Assembly (NCBI RefSeq): GCF_050306235.1
Contig: NZ_JBLWFH010000007.1
Location: 1-64,000, forward strand
Direction of reading: 5' to 3'
From: Glaciecola sp947496235
GTDB taxonomy: Bacteria > Pseudomonadota > Gammaproteobacteria > Enterobacterales > Alteromonadaceae
DNA: 64,000 nucleotides
Shown here: positions 54,395-63,030 of the stretch, piece by piece
Layout of the letters: the number at the start of each line of letters is the position of its first letter
Numbering within the stretch: the stretch's first letter is position 1
Position numbers and translations under genes: made by a program
Notes under the pieces: model-generated
Databases searched by the model: none
Told to the model about the DNA's origin: nothing
What the model saw: the letters and a program-made list of their open reading frames with translations, nothing else

Positions 54395-55777
54395 CTACAG
54401 GTTCTGCTCAGTGAATTGTGCTAACGAGCTTCGCTCTACCTCATCAAAAATCAGTATGCTTCCTTTCTCGTAATTTCTGTAGATATTCACTGCTGCTGTT
54501 GCTCCACTGGATGCTGGCGTTACAAACTTGTCATCAATCTGCGCCAAGTTGCCCAAAACGATTGTCCGGCAATTCTTTCCGCCACGGCTTAACATCCCCT
54601 TCATCTGAGCACGGGTCATGTTTTGGGCTTCGTCAATAATCAAAACGGCATCATCAATCGAGCGACCACGAAAGTATGCCATTGAAGTAAATTCAATATT
54701 GGCTCGCTCAATAATGTGCTCAACAGTAGCGTAAATATTTGCATCATGATCATCAACTGAATGCATTGAAATTAACGCATCAGTAATACCGGCAAGTAAA
54801 GGCATTGATTTTTCCTTAAGGTCGCCAGGAAGAAAACCAGGATCTTCATCCATAAAATCACGGGACCTTACCACAACTATTTTCTTGTATTGTTTTAACT
54901 CCAGAACTTGGTGCAACGCAGCGGCTACCGCCAAAAAAGTCTTACCTGAACCAGCTGGACCAAGGATGATGTTTAAATCAAAATGAGGATCTACTAACTG
55001 GCTCAGAGCAATAGCCTGTCTGGAATTTTTTGGACTAATTCCCCACACCGTATCTTGCTTTCGCGGAAGTAGTTTTGTGAAAACGTGCTCATTTGTCACT
55101 TCAGTAACTAAACCAATGTGACCTACCCCATCATACCAATACATATTGTATTGAACCTCTTCATTGAAAAGGTTTCTGTCAAGTTGATATACCTCTCCAG
55201 AGAGTTTAAAACTATCGTCTGACTTAAGACGATCGAACAAATCTCCATCAAATGCCTGCACACCGGTATACAGTAAATCTATATCTGATATTTGATGGTC
55301 TACAAGTACATCTTCGGCATCAACACCAATTGTTCTTGCCTTGAGCCGCATATTGATGTCACGAGATACTAACGTGACTTCCTGACCCAATACCTTTCGC
55401 ATGTGAAGCGCATAGTTGATAATTCGATTATCAGCATCGCTACCAATGCCATGTTTAAGTTCGCTTTGAATGTCTAAATTGGTATCAACCCCAATAAACA
55501 ACTTTCCTCTCTTTGAAGTTTCATTAGAAGGAAGTGGGATACCTTTTTCCATCTGCTCAGCACTGTGCCCGTTGATGATATCTTCAAGCATTCGTATGAT
55601 AACTCTAGCGTCGGCACTGACACTTTTATCTCTTCTCTCTTTTAGGTTGTCTAACTCTTCTAACACCGTCAAACAGATATACACATCATCTTTGTATGAA
55701 AGCAGACTCTTTGGATCATGAACAAGCGCCGATGTATCTAATATCCGTGGATTTCTATTCTCGTTTGAATTTTTCAT
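54395..55777 (-). CDS. phoH: PhoH-family PIN-ATPase, intact island copy
   Basis: A complete 460-residue protein: N-terminal PIN domain (ILDTSALVHDPKSLL, LEELDNLKE, VSRDINMRLKA) and C-terminal PhoH ATPase with Walker A GPAGSGKT, Walker B VLIIDEAQN and the sensor VLGNLAQID. The family (YlaK-type) couples RNA nuclease and helicase-like activity. GAGGGA lies before the ATG. It is only distantly similar to the truncated phoH just upstream, so it came from elsewhere rather than from a local duplication, and probably restores the function of the broken gene. Confidence 0.93.
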   Translation of the reverse strand: MKNSNENRNPRILDTSALVHDPKSLLSYKDDVYICLTVLEELDNLKERRDKSVSADARVIIRMLEDIINGHSAEQMEKGIPLPSNETSKRGKLFIGVDTNLDIQSELKHGIGSDADNRIINYALHMRKVLGQEVTLVSRDINMRLKARTIGVDAEDVLVDHQISDIDLLYTGVQAFDGDLFDRLKSDDSFKLSGEVYQLDRNLFNEEVQYNMYWYDGVGHIGLVTEVTNEHVFTKLLPRKQDTVWGISPKNSRQAIALSQLVDPHFDLNIILGPAGSGKTFLAVAAALHQVLELKQYKKIVVVRSRDFMDEDPGFLPGDLKEKSMPLLAGITDALISMHSVDDHDANIYATVEHIIERANIEFTSMAYFRGRSIDDAVLIIDEAQNMTRAQMKGMLSRGGKNCRTIVLGNLAQIDDKFVTPASSGATAAVNIYRNYEKGSILIFDEVERSSLAQFTEQNL

Positions 55778-55838
55778 TTTCGTCCCTCTTTGAGAATTAC
55801 TATTTTGATTAGTCTAAAGTAAATGTTTGCTAGTCTTA

Positions 55839-56864
55839 TTACGTAGTTATCAAAAAGAAACTAAATTGTCTGGGTTTGGGATAAAAGAATGACCACCGCA
55901 TCTTTAGTGTATTCAAGGCTTTCAGATAGGTCTGTACAAATGTTGAAAAAAGTCTTGCAGTAATACCTGTTTTTCCGCTTCCTGCGGGACCTGTTAAAAT
56001 GCAAAGATCAATGTGAGGATCTAGTAAGGCATGCAAGGCCATGGCTTGGCCGATGTTTTTCGGTGTGATGCCCCAAGCTCGACGCGACATTAGTCGTTCA
56101 TAACCAAGGTCAAGTACTTCTATAGTTTCTTCATTTATAGCTTCAATCAAGCCAGCAAACTTGCCCGCTCCATCGACTAAAAACTCATTGATATAAGGGT
56201 CCGGCACTATGGATTTTTCAAGGGTGTGTACGGTGTCCCTGCCTTCAGTCACACTTTCAACACTTTGTATTTTGTCCCAAAACTCGCCCTCAAACTCGTA
56301 ATAACCCTTACTAAGATATTTGATGTCACTGATTAATTGGTCGGTACGATAATCTTCTACCAACGCCATCCCAGCACCTTTGGCTTTTAGACGCATGTTG
56401 ATATCTTTGGTCACCAGAACAACTTCTCGATGTTTGAACTGCGCTTGTAAATGCAAAGCTGCATTGATGATGCGATTGTCGTTTTCGTTGCTAGTAAATA
56501 CTTGAAGATTTTTGTCCATGCCTAAATCAGCAAAAATAGACAAATGCCCTGATGGTGCTGAATCTCCAGAACCAAGTCCCATCATAGTGACGCCTGCAAT
56601 CATATCTTCAGGCGAAGCATCATGCAGAAGATCCTCCATTGCTCTAATGGAGACTCGGGCGTCTCTAGCAACGTCTTTTTTACTGTCTTTTATATAATCT
56701 AACTCTTCCAACACTGTCATAGGGACAACAACATCGTGTTCTTTGAAGGACATAAAGGCTAAGGGTTCATGAAGCAAAATATTGGTGTCTAAAACGAACA
56801 TCTTTTTGCTGTTTTCTTTCGCGGTATTAATGTCGACGGGTTCGACTTTTTGGATTTCCGGCAT
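55839..56864 (-). pseudogene. phoH: Native phoH, truncated after Walker A
   Basis: Residues 1 to about 300 are a normal PIN-PhoH protein (FVLDTNILLHEPLAFMSF, LEELDYIKD, VTKDINMRLKA, WGITPKNIGQAMALHALLDP, Walker A GPAGSGKT). Directly after GSGKT, near 55955-55970, homology stops and about 42 unrelated residues follow before the stop. All ATPase motifs after Walker A (Walker B, sensors, Arg finger) are lost. In another frame the foreign sequence reads like the C-terminus of some other protein (DLSESLEYTKDAVVILL, stop at 55861-55863). This marks the right edge of inserted DNA. The PIN domain may still be made. Confidence 0.8.
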
Positions 56865-57053
56865 TTATGGCTCCGTGTTAGTGCTGGAGAAATATCGTTA
56901 CCAATTATGTAATTGATAATCCGATAGGCCACTAAGCGAACAGAAGCTGAGTGAAAAACAATCTGCTTGCCACTGCGACTGTCCACTTTAGATACTACCT
57001 TAAACAGAAATTAAAAATTTATCACCTGTTTTATGCAGAATTTTTATTTGCTA

Positions 57054-57082
57054 CTGACATTCGAGTCCGAGCCGACTACAAT
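57054..57082 (+). promoter_or_regulatory. Sigma70 promoter of rapA
   Basis: -35 CTGACA (57054-57059), a 17-bp spacer and -10 TACAAT (57077-57082), ending 34 bases before the rapA ATG. Good match to the consensus. Confidence 0.65.
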
Positions 57083-57116
57083 TCGCATAATTAAGTAGCG
57101 AAAACTAAAAACAGGC

Positions 57117-59939
57117 ATGGCAGAAAAAACTGAATATATTGTTGGGCAACGTTGGTTAAGTAACTCAGAAGTCGATCTGGGTCTTGGCGTGGTAATGAAT
57201 GTTGATTTTAGATCAGTATCTGTACTTTTTCCCGCAGTAAAAGAAGAGCGTAATTACGCCAAAAACCAAAATGCGTTGGCAAGATTAATATTAAATCCAG
57301 GCGATATTGCAACTCATGTGGATGGTTGGTCGCTAAAAGTCGAAGAAGTGGCCGAAGACAGCGGCTTGTACTCCTATTTAGGAACCCGAACAGACACCAA
57401 CGAAACCGCAGCTATCGTTGAAGTCGCGCTAGAACATACGATTAAGGTGCATCAACCTGAAAAAAGATTGTTTATAGGGCAACTTGATAGCCCTAAATGG
57501 TTTGATGCTAGATATGCCTGTTGGGAAAAACAATACGAAATGGCCAGCTCCGATGTTATCGGTCTAATCGGTGCAAGAGTCGAACTTATTCCTCATCAAA
57601 TTCATATTGCGCATGAAGTCGGTAAGCGTTATGCCCCACGAGTGCTATTGGCCGACGAAGTAGGTCTAGGGAAAACTATCGAGGCAGCGCTAATACTACA
57701 TCAACAGATTCTAAGTGGTCGTGCTCAACGCATATTAATTTGCGTGCCTTCTAGTTTGGTACATCAATGGCTGGTTGAAATGCTAAGACGCGTCAACTTA
57801 CGTTTTTCTGTGTTTGATGAAGAAAGAATCGAAGCGGTCAAAGAAAGTGGCGAAAACCCATTTAGCCAAGAGCAATTAGTGTTATGTAGTCAGGAATTTA
57901 TTCAACAAGAAGAAAATCTCCTTGCTGCTAGCAGTGTAGATTGGGACATTTTAGTGGTAGATGAAGCCCACCATCTTAAATGGAGTCCAGAATCTGCTTC
58001 ACCAGCCTATACAGCTGTTGAGCAGCTCAGTGCTATCGCTAGTGGAGTATTACTACTTACAGCGACACCTGATCAACTGGGGCATGAAAGTCACTTTGCT
58101 CGCTTGCGTTTATTAGATCCTGCACGATTCCATTCTTACGATGCTTTCATAGAAGAAGAAAGGAAATATTCGCAACTGGCTGAAGCCATCACACCTTTAA
58201 TTGAAAATCATCAATTGACCGAAGCTCAAGAAGAAACCTTAGCTTCAATCGCCCCTGACACTGATATTTCTGCCCTATCAGATCTTGAATATCGCAACAA
58301 ATTGGTGAAACAGTTAATTGATCAACATGGTACTGGACGTTTGCTATTCCGCAATCGTAGAGCAGCGATTCAAGGGTTTCCTGAGCGTATATTGAATCCT
58401 CATCCACTTAGCTTACCAAAAGAATTTGAGTTGGCCTTGATGGGCGAAAACGATACTCATATTGAGTTACATCCTGAACGTTCAACTATGCTCGATCAGG
58501 CTTGGCCAAGTTATGATCCAAGAGTCAGTTGGTTAATAGAATTTTTATCGGGTCAACGTCAAGATAAAGTATTGGTAATATGTGCCTTTGCATCAACTGC
58601 TTTGCAAATTGCTGAATACTTACGTGTAAAAACCAGCATTCGCCATACCGTATTTCACGAAAATATGAGCATTGTGGAACGAGATAAAGCAGCGCACTTT
58701 TTTGCCACTGATGAAGCTGGTGCGCAGGTTATGTTGTGTAGTGAAATTGGGAGTGAAGGAAGAAATTTCCAATTTTGTCATCATTTGGTGCTGTTTGATC
58801 TTCCGCTCAATCCTGACTTATTGGAACAACGCATTGGCCGACTCGATAGAATTGGTCAGACCAAAGACGTGAATATTCATGTGCCTTACTTTAAAAAGCA
58901 CGCCCAAGAAGTCTTATTTAACTGGTTTCATTATGGCTTGGGAGCTTTTGTACAAACTTGCCCCGTGGGTACTGACGTCTATAAATCAATGGCTGACGAC
59001 CTACATTCAGCTTTGCAATCGCCTCTGGATCAAGAGAATTGGCAAGACTTGGTTGAACAAACCAAAGCACTCACTGTTAATTTAAAACAGGAAATCGAAG
59101 AAGGCAGAGATCGACTATTGGAGTTGAATTCATCTGGTGGAGATCAAGTAGACGATGTTATTGACCGTATCATCGGCGCTGAAAATCCGGTCAATATGAT
59201 GCGATTCATGAGCCGATTATTAGATTCCTTAGGCGTTAATCAAGACGAAAAAGATGGTGATGTCTTTGTATTAACGCAAGGTGAATCAATGTTATTTCCA
59301 GTTCCTGGTCTGGATGAAGAAGGAACCGAGGTTACTTACAAACGAAGTGTCGCCACACGTCTTGAACATGTGCATTATTTAAGTGGTGATAGTGAAATAG
59401 TTACCCATTGTATAGATTCAGTATTAACCGATGTTATTGGTAAAAGTAGCATCTGCTTTGTGAATCAAGAAGGTGCACCTGTAGGCGCGTTTTGGATCGA
59501 GTTAGTTTGTGTATTGGCGCCAGTAACAGAAGCGAAGTGGCAATTATATCGATTCCTACCAGCCACACCTATTCGCTTGTGCGTTAATGCTAAAAATCAG
59601 TTAGAAGACTTAGCATTTAGTACCTTCTTCAAAGTCAAACCGAAAATGGCGCAACAGCTTATTACTGCGTTAGCTGACCAACTGAAAAAGAACATAGAAT
59701 TCGGTATGACCGAAGCGAAAAATGCATTGTCAAAAGTAAAGCAAGATGCCCTGAGTCAAATGCAAAACAGTCTAGATGACGAAATTGTACGACTCACTAA
59801 ACTACAAATCGTCAACCCGAGCATTCGGGATGATGAAATAGATTTTCTAAAACAGCAAAAGGCGCATTTGACAACTGTGATAACCGACTCTGAGCCGTAT
59901 TTAGATAGCCTACGTTTGGTCATTAATAATCCTAAATAA
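57117..59939 (+). CDS. rapA: RNA polymerase-associated ATPase RapA
   Basis: Swi2/Snf2-family protein of 940 residues that recycles RNA polymerase after transcription. It has N-terminal Tudor-like domains (GQRWLSNSEVDLGLGVV), helicase motifs I (LLADEVGLGKTIEA), II (VVDEAHHL), III (LLTATP) and the second RecA lobe with VI (EQRIGRLDRIGQ). The C-terminal region fits full-length RapA. The last base of its stop overlaps the rluA start (TAATG). Confidence 0.96.
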   Translation: MAEKTEYIVGQRWLSNSEVDLGLGVVMNVDFRSVSVLFPAVKEERNYAKNQNALARLILNPGDIATHVDGWSLKVEEVAEDSGLYSYLGTRTDTNETAAIVEVALEHTIKVHQPEKRLFIGQLDSPKWFDARYACWEKQYEMASSDVIGLIGARVELIPHQIHIAHEVGKRYAPRVLLADEVGLGKTIEAALILHQQILSGRAQRILICVPSSLVHQWLVEMLRRVNLRFSVFDEERIEAVKESGENPFSQEQLVLCSQEFIQQEENLLAASSVDWDILVVDEAHHLKWSPESASPAYTAVEQLSAIASGVLLLTATPDQLGHESHFARLRLLDPARFHSYDAFIEEERKYSQLAEAITPLIENHQLTEAQEETLASIAPDTDISALSDLEYRNKLVKQLIDQHGTGRLLFRNRRAAIQGFPERILNPHPLSLPKEFELALMGENDTHIELHPERSTMLDQAWPSYDPRVSWLIEFLSGQRQDKVLVICAFASTALQIAEYLRVKTSIRHTVFHENMSIVERDKAAHFFATDEAGAQVMLCSEIGSEGRNFQFCHHLVLFDLPLNPDLLEQRIGRLDRIGQTKDVNIHVPYFKKHAQEVLFNWFHYGLGAFVQTCPVGTDVYKSMADDLHSALQSPLDQENWQDLVEQTKALTVNLKQEIEEGRDRLLELNSSGGDQVDDVIDRIIGAENPVNMMRFMSRLLDSLGVNQDEKDGDVFVLTQGESMLFPVPGLDEEGTEVTYKRSVATRLEHVHYLSGDSEIVTHCIDSVLTDVIGKSSICFVNQEGAPVGAFWIELVCVLAPVTEAKWQLYRFLPATPIRLCVNAKNQLEDLAFSTFFKVKPKMAQQLITALADQLKKNIEFGMTEAKNALSKVKQDALSQMQNSLDDEIVRLTKLQIVNPSIRDDEIDFLKQQKAHLTTVITDSEPYLDSLRLVINNPK

Positions 59940-60625
59940 TGGCCATACTTAACTATAATCCGCCCAAGGATCCTTATTTACACTTCATCTATAGAGATGA
60001 TGACATTGCGATATTGGAGAAACCTAGCGGATTACTTAGTGTTCCAGGAAAAGCGCCAGAGCATAGAGATTCTCTTGCTTGGCGCGTAGCAACAGTGTTG
60101 CCCACTGCTACCGTAGTGCATCGGTTAGATATGGCGACATCGGGATTGATGATTTTCGCTCTAAATAAACAAGCTCACCGAGCCATCAGCAAGCAGTTCG
60201 AGCTGCGTCAAATTGACAAAACTTACTATGCATTAATCTATGGGATACCCACCCGAAAAAGTGGTCAAATTAATTTACCGCTCATATGCGACTGGCCCAA
60301 TCGGCCAAAACAGATGGTCGATCATGAAAGAGGTAAAAAAGCCATTACGGATTACCAAGTGATTCAAACTCAGGGTGACGTCTGCAAAGTACAATTGCAT
60401 CCGATTACAGGGCGTTCACACCAGTTAAGAGTGCATATGCTGTCAATGGGACATCCTATTTTAGGTGACCGTTTGTATGCGCATCCCGAAGCCTTAGCCT
60501 TGTCGCCTAGGCTCTGCTTGCATGCAGCAAGCATCAGTTTTACCCATCCAACTACTGCACAAAAACTCTCCTTTGAAAGCAAACCAAATTTCCCTGAAAT
60601 TCCACTGCCAATTGCCGATAAATAA
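59939..60625 (+). CDS. rluA: RluA-family pseudouridine synthase (23S rRNA U746/tRNA U32)
   Basis: A 228-residue enzyme with the catalytic motif VHRLDMATSGL (Asp near 64), HRAISKQFELRQIDKTYYAL and the C-terminal GRSHQLRVHM. The MATSG variant and length without an S4 domain fit RluA proper. Translationally coupled to rapA, as in other gammaproteobacteria. Confidence 0.94.
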   Translation: MAILNYNPPKDPYLHFIYRDDDIAILEKPSGLLSVPGKAPEHRDSLAWRVATVLPTATVVHRLDMATSGLMIFALNKQAHRAISKQFELRQIDKTYYALIYGIPTRKSGQINLPLICDWPNRPKQMVDHERGKKAITDYQVIQTQGDVCKVQLHPITGRSHQLRVHMLSMGHPILGDRLYAHPEALALSPRLCLHAASISFTHPTTAQKLSFESKPNFPEIPLPIADK

Positions 60626-60671
60626 CTATTACTAGCTCAATAAAGCAGTTCATCGGATAACATATTTTTAC

Positions 60672-61604
60672 ATGAATACTTTTTTCAACAAGTTTACCCA
60701 GATAATTATGCGGATTGCGTTTATTGCATTGTTCGCACATGTAAACTTGGCTTTGGCACAGGATGAAACCGCATTTACTCCTCTTTCAACTATTCAAAAC
60801 GATTTAATAACTCAATTACCGCCAGATTCAGTAATCGAATTTGAATATAATAACCAGCCGCATAAATTTTATAGTTTAGCGTCGGAATTACCCAAGGTTC
60901 GTGGTCTTTTTCTGATTGTAGAACATGAAATGCAATTTTCGTCAAATAGCCAATTTTCATTTTCACTGGCGTCACAGATGAGTCAAATAGGTTGGAATAC
61001 AATTGTCACATTTGTACCTAACAAATCTCCAGCTGAATCCGAAGAAAATAGCGACAACAGCACCGATGAACAATCTACTGAGCAAGATAGTTCACAAACT
61101 AATCCAACAGATCAAGACGATTTACCGAATTCTTACGCCAGTACAACCTCTGCCAAAGAAATACTGCCCACTTTAACCAGTGAATTTTTGCAAACCTGTG
61201 CCAATGACACTGCCCAATTTCTAAATACTGTAATAACGACAGTAAATGCTTCAAATCAGCGTGTCGTGTTGTTTTCTTCGGGGATTACTTCACATTGTCT
61301 AATGTCGGGCGATTTATCAAAGTACAAGGGCGTGGTGGCGCTGAGTCCTTTCGCTCCTAATCAAGAGCAAAATAACAAAGTACCTGAGTTATTCGGCAAA
61401 GCAAATGTACCAGTTTTAGATCTAACCAATGATTATGAAAGTCATTGGGCTAGAGCGACCGCTCACAAGCGTTTGGTAAATGCAAAAATAAACCTTAAAC
61501 CACACTATCGCCAACGCAAAATTATCGGTCAGCCACTGTCGAATTTGCAGTTGACCTATCTAACAAAAGAAATTTCTGGCTGGTTGTCCTACTTAGGTAT
61601 GTAA
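60672..61604 (+). CDS. DUF3530 family secreted alpha/beta-hydrolase-like protein
   Basis: A 310-residue protein with a signal peptide (cleavage near ALAQ). The DUF3530 core follows (KVRGLFLIVEHE, VVLFSSGITSHCLM, NVPVLDLTNDYESHWA) with a low-complexity acidic, Ser/Asn/Gln-rich insert near 117-150. The usual nucleophile elbow G-x-S-x-G is replaced by SSGITS, so hydrolase activity is uncertain. Function unknown; common next to rluA in Alteromonadales. Confidence 0.85.
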   Translation: MNTFFNKFTQIIMRIAFIALFAHVNLALAQDETAFTPLSTIQNDLITQLPPDSVIEFEYNNQPHKFYSLASELPKVRGLFLIVEHEMQFSSNSQFSFSLASQMSQIGWNTIVTFVPNKSPAESEENSDNSTDEQSTEQDSSQTNPTDQDDLPNSYASTTSAKEILPTLTSEFLQTCANDTAQFLNTVITTVNASNQRVVLFSSGITSHCLMSGDLSKYKGVVALSPFAPNQEQNNKVPELFGKANVPVLDLTNDYESHWARATAHKRLVNAKINLKPHYRQRKIIGQPLSNLQLTYLTKEISGWLSYLGM

Positions 61605-61736
61605 AAATCTATCTATTTTTTGCATATTTTTTTTAAATTTAAATATCATACATTTAGCAAAATTTCACAATTTAACCTCAGCAATTCACAGAATTTGACT
61701 ATACTTACAAAGTCATTTTTGCATGAGGAAATATTA

Positions 61737-62057
61737 TTGTCAGTCGACGGCTTCATCACAGAAAAATCAAAGCAACTTGAGTTCTATATCAGGGGCTATT
61801 GGGATGCAGCAATTACCTATCATGAATTGCAGCAATTTCTTTGGGATACGCTGGAAGAATGGGGCACAGTAGAAAACAGTGCTTTTGTTGCGTATTCGCA
61901 TCAGGAACGCGTATTTTGGCATGTGTTTTTTGTAGTGCAACACACAGAGGAAGAAGACTTAAAGTATGAAGACCAAAACCCTGATTTAGCTTTTGTATTA
62001 GAGTTTTTAAACAGAAATTATCTTTGCCCACTAGACGTAGTAGGCATGCGCCCTTAA
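61737..62057 (+). CDS. Small conserved protein, unknown
   Basis: About 106 residues. A TTG at 61737 is taken as the start because GAGGAA lies at 61725-61730 at the right distance; the frame upstream is low-complexity. Acidic, Trp- and aromatic-rich (RGYWDAAITYHELQQFLWDTL, ERVFWHVFFVVQH). No signal peptide. Convergent with the GGDEF gene, 7 bases between stops. Not recognised. Confidence 0.75.
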   Translation: MSVDGFITEKSKQLEFYIRGYWDAAITYHELQQFLWDTLEEWGTVENSAFVAYSHQERVFWHVFFVVQHTEEEDLKYEDQNPDLAFVLEFLNRNYLCPLDVVGMRP

Positions 62058-62064
62058 TAAACAA

Positions 62065-63030
62065 TTACATTCTAAATGTAACCACTCTATTTCGACCTGA
62101 ATTTTTCGCATCATAAAGTGCCGTATCTGCCGCTTGTAACCAAGCCAATGGTTGTTTAAACCCAGTATTAAACTCAGCTATACCCACACTGACGGTAAAA
62201 TTAATGGCAGTAGTTTCATGAGTAACCGTGGTTTTTTCTGCTAATTTTCGAATACGTTCAGCTACAGTTTTAGCATTTTCCCCAGGAGTGTCAGGTAACA
62301 AGATCACAAACTCTTCTCCACCGTACCTACCTGGAATATCTGTTTCTCTTGTGGCGACGCGAATAATATCCGCCAATTTTTGAATTACAGCATCACCGGC
62401 TTGATGGCCATAAGTATCATTCACGCCTTTGAAATGGTCTATATCGAGTATTAGTACTGAAATATCAGTCTTGTTGCGAATGGTAAGCTTATACTCTCGT
62501 TCAAAGCGTTCTTGCCAATATCGGCGGTTGAATAAGTTTGTTAGTCCATCGATTCGACTTATTTGTTTAAGCCGATCATTTAATCCCTCGATTCTAATCT
62601 TGCCCATAGCCTGATCGGTAACGTCGTAAATCAAAATACAAACTCTATCGACCTTACCTAAACTGCCAGTGACAGGAAAAATCGTAATATTTTGGTACAT
62701 ATATTCGGAAGGTGAAGTGACGGGCCTAGCTGCTTGCATCTTAAACACATACTGACGCTGTTCCCATACCATAAACACTGGTGTATGCATTTCGAAGACT
62801 GGACGACATTTATTTTTCAGCCAGTGCATATCAAGATCAGAAAAGTACTTGAATAAGGTATTACCTTTAACATCGGTACTTTCGAAACCAGTATGGTTTT
62901 CCATAAACTGATTCCACTCTTCAATTTCGAAGTTAGTATTGACGACTATGATGCCCACTTCGATAGATTCCACTAAGGCCTGTTGCCATGAAACATGATT
63001 CTCATTGCTGTAAGCTAAATTCATTGTCAT
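62065..63030 (-). CDS. PAS-GGDEF diguanylate cyclase
   Basis: A 321-residue cytoplasmic protein that makes c-di-GMP. N-terminal PAS domain (VESIEVGIIVVNTNFEIEEWN, NITIFPVTGS), short linker and GGDEF domain (DGLTNLFNRRYWQERF, active-site GRYGGEEFVILL, VSVGIAEF). No RxxD inhibitory site is obvious before GGEEF. Its start overlaps the stop of the REC-CheC gene by 4 bases, so the two form a signalling pair. Confidence 0.94.
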   Translation of the reverse strand: MTMNLAYSNENHVSWQQALVESIEVGIIVVNTNFEIEEWNQFMENHTGFESTDVKGNTLFKYFSDLDMHWLKNKCRPVFEMHTPVFMVWEQRQYVFKMQAARPVTSPSEYMYQNITIFPVTGSLGKVDRVCILIYDVTDQAMGKIRIEGLNDRLKQISRIDGLTNLFNRRYWQERFEREYKLTIRNKTDISVLILDIDHFKGVNDTYGHQAGDAVIQKLADIIRVATRETDIPGRYGGEEFVILLPDTPGENAKTVAERIRKLAEKTTVTHETTAINFTVSVGIAEFNTGFKQPLAWLQAADTALYDAKNSGRNRVVTFRM

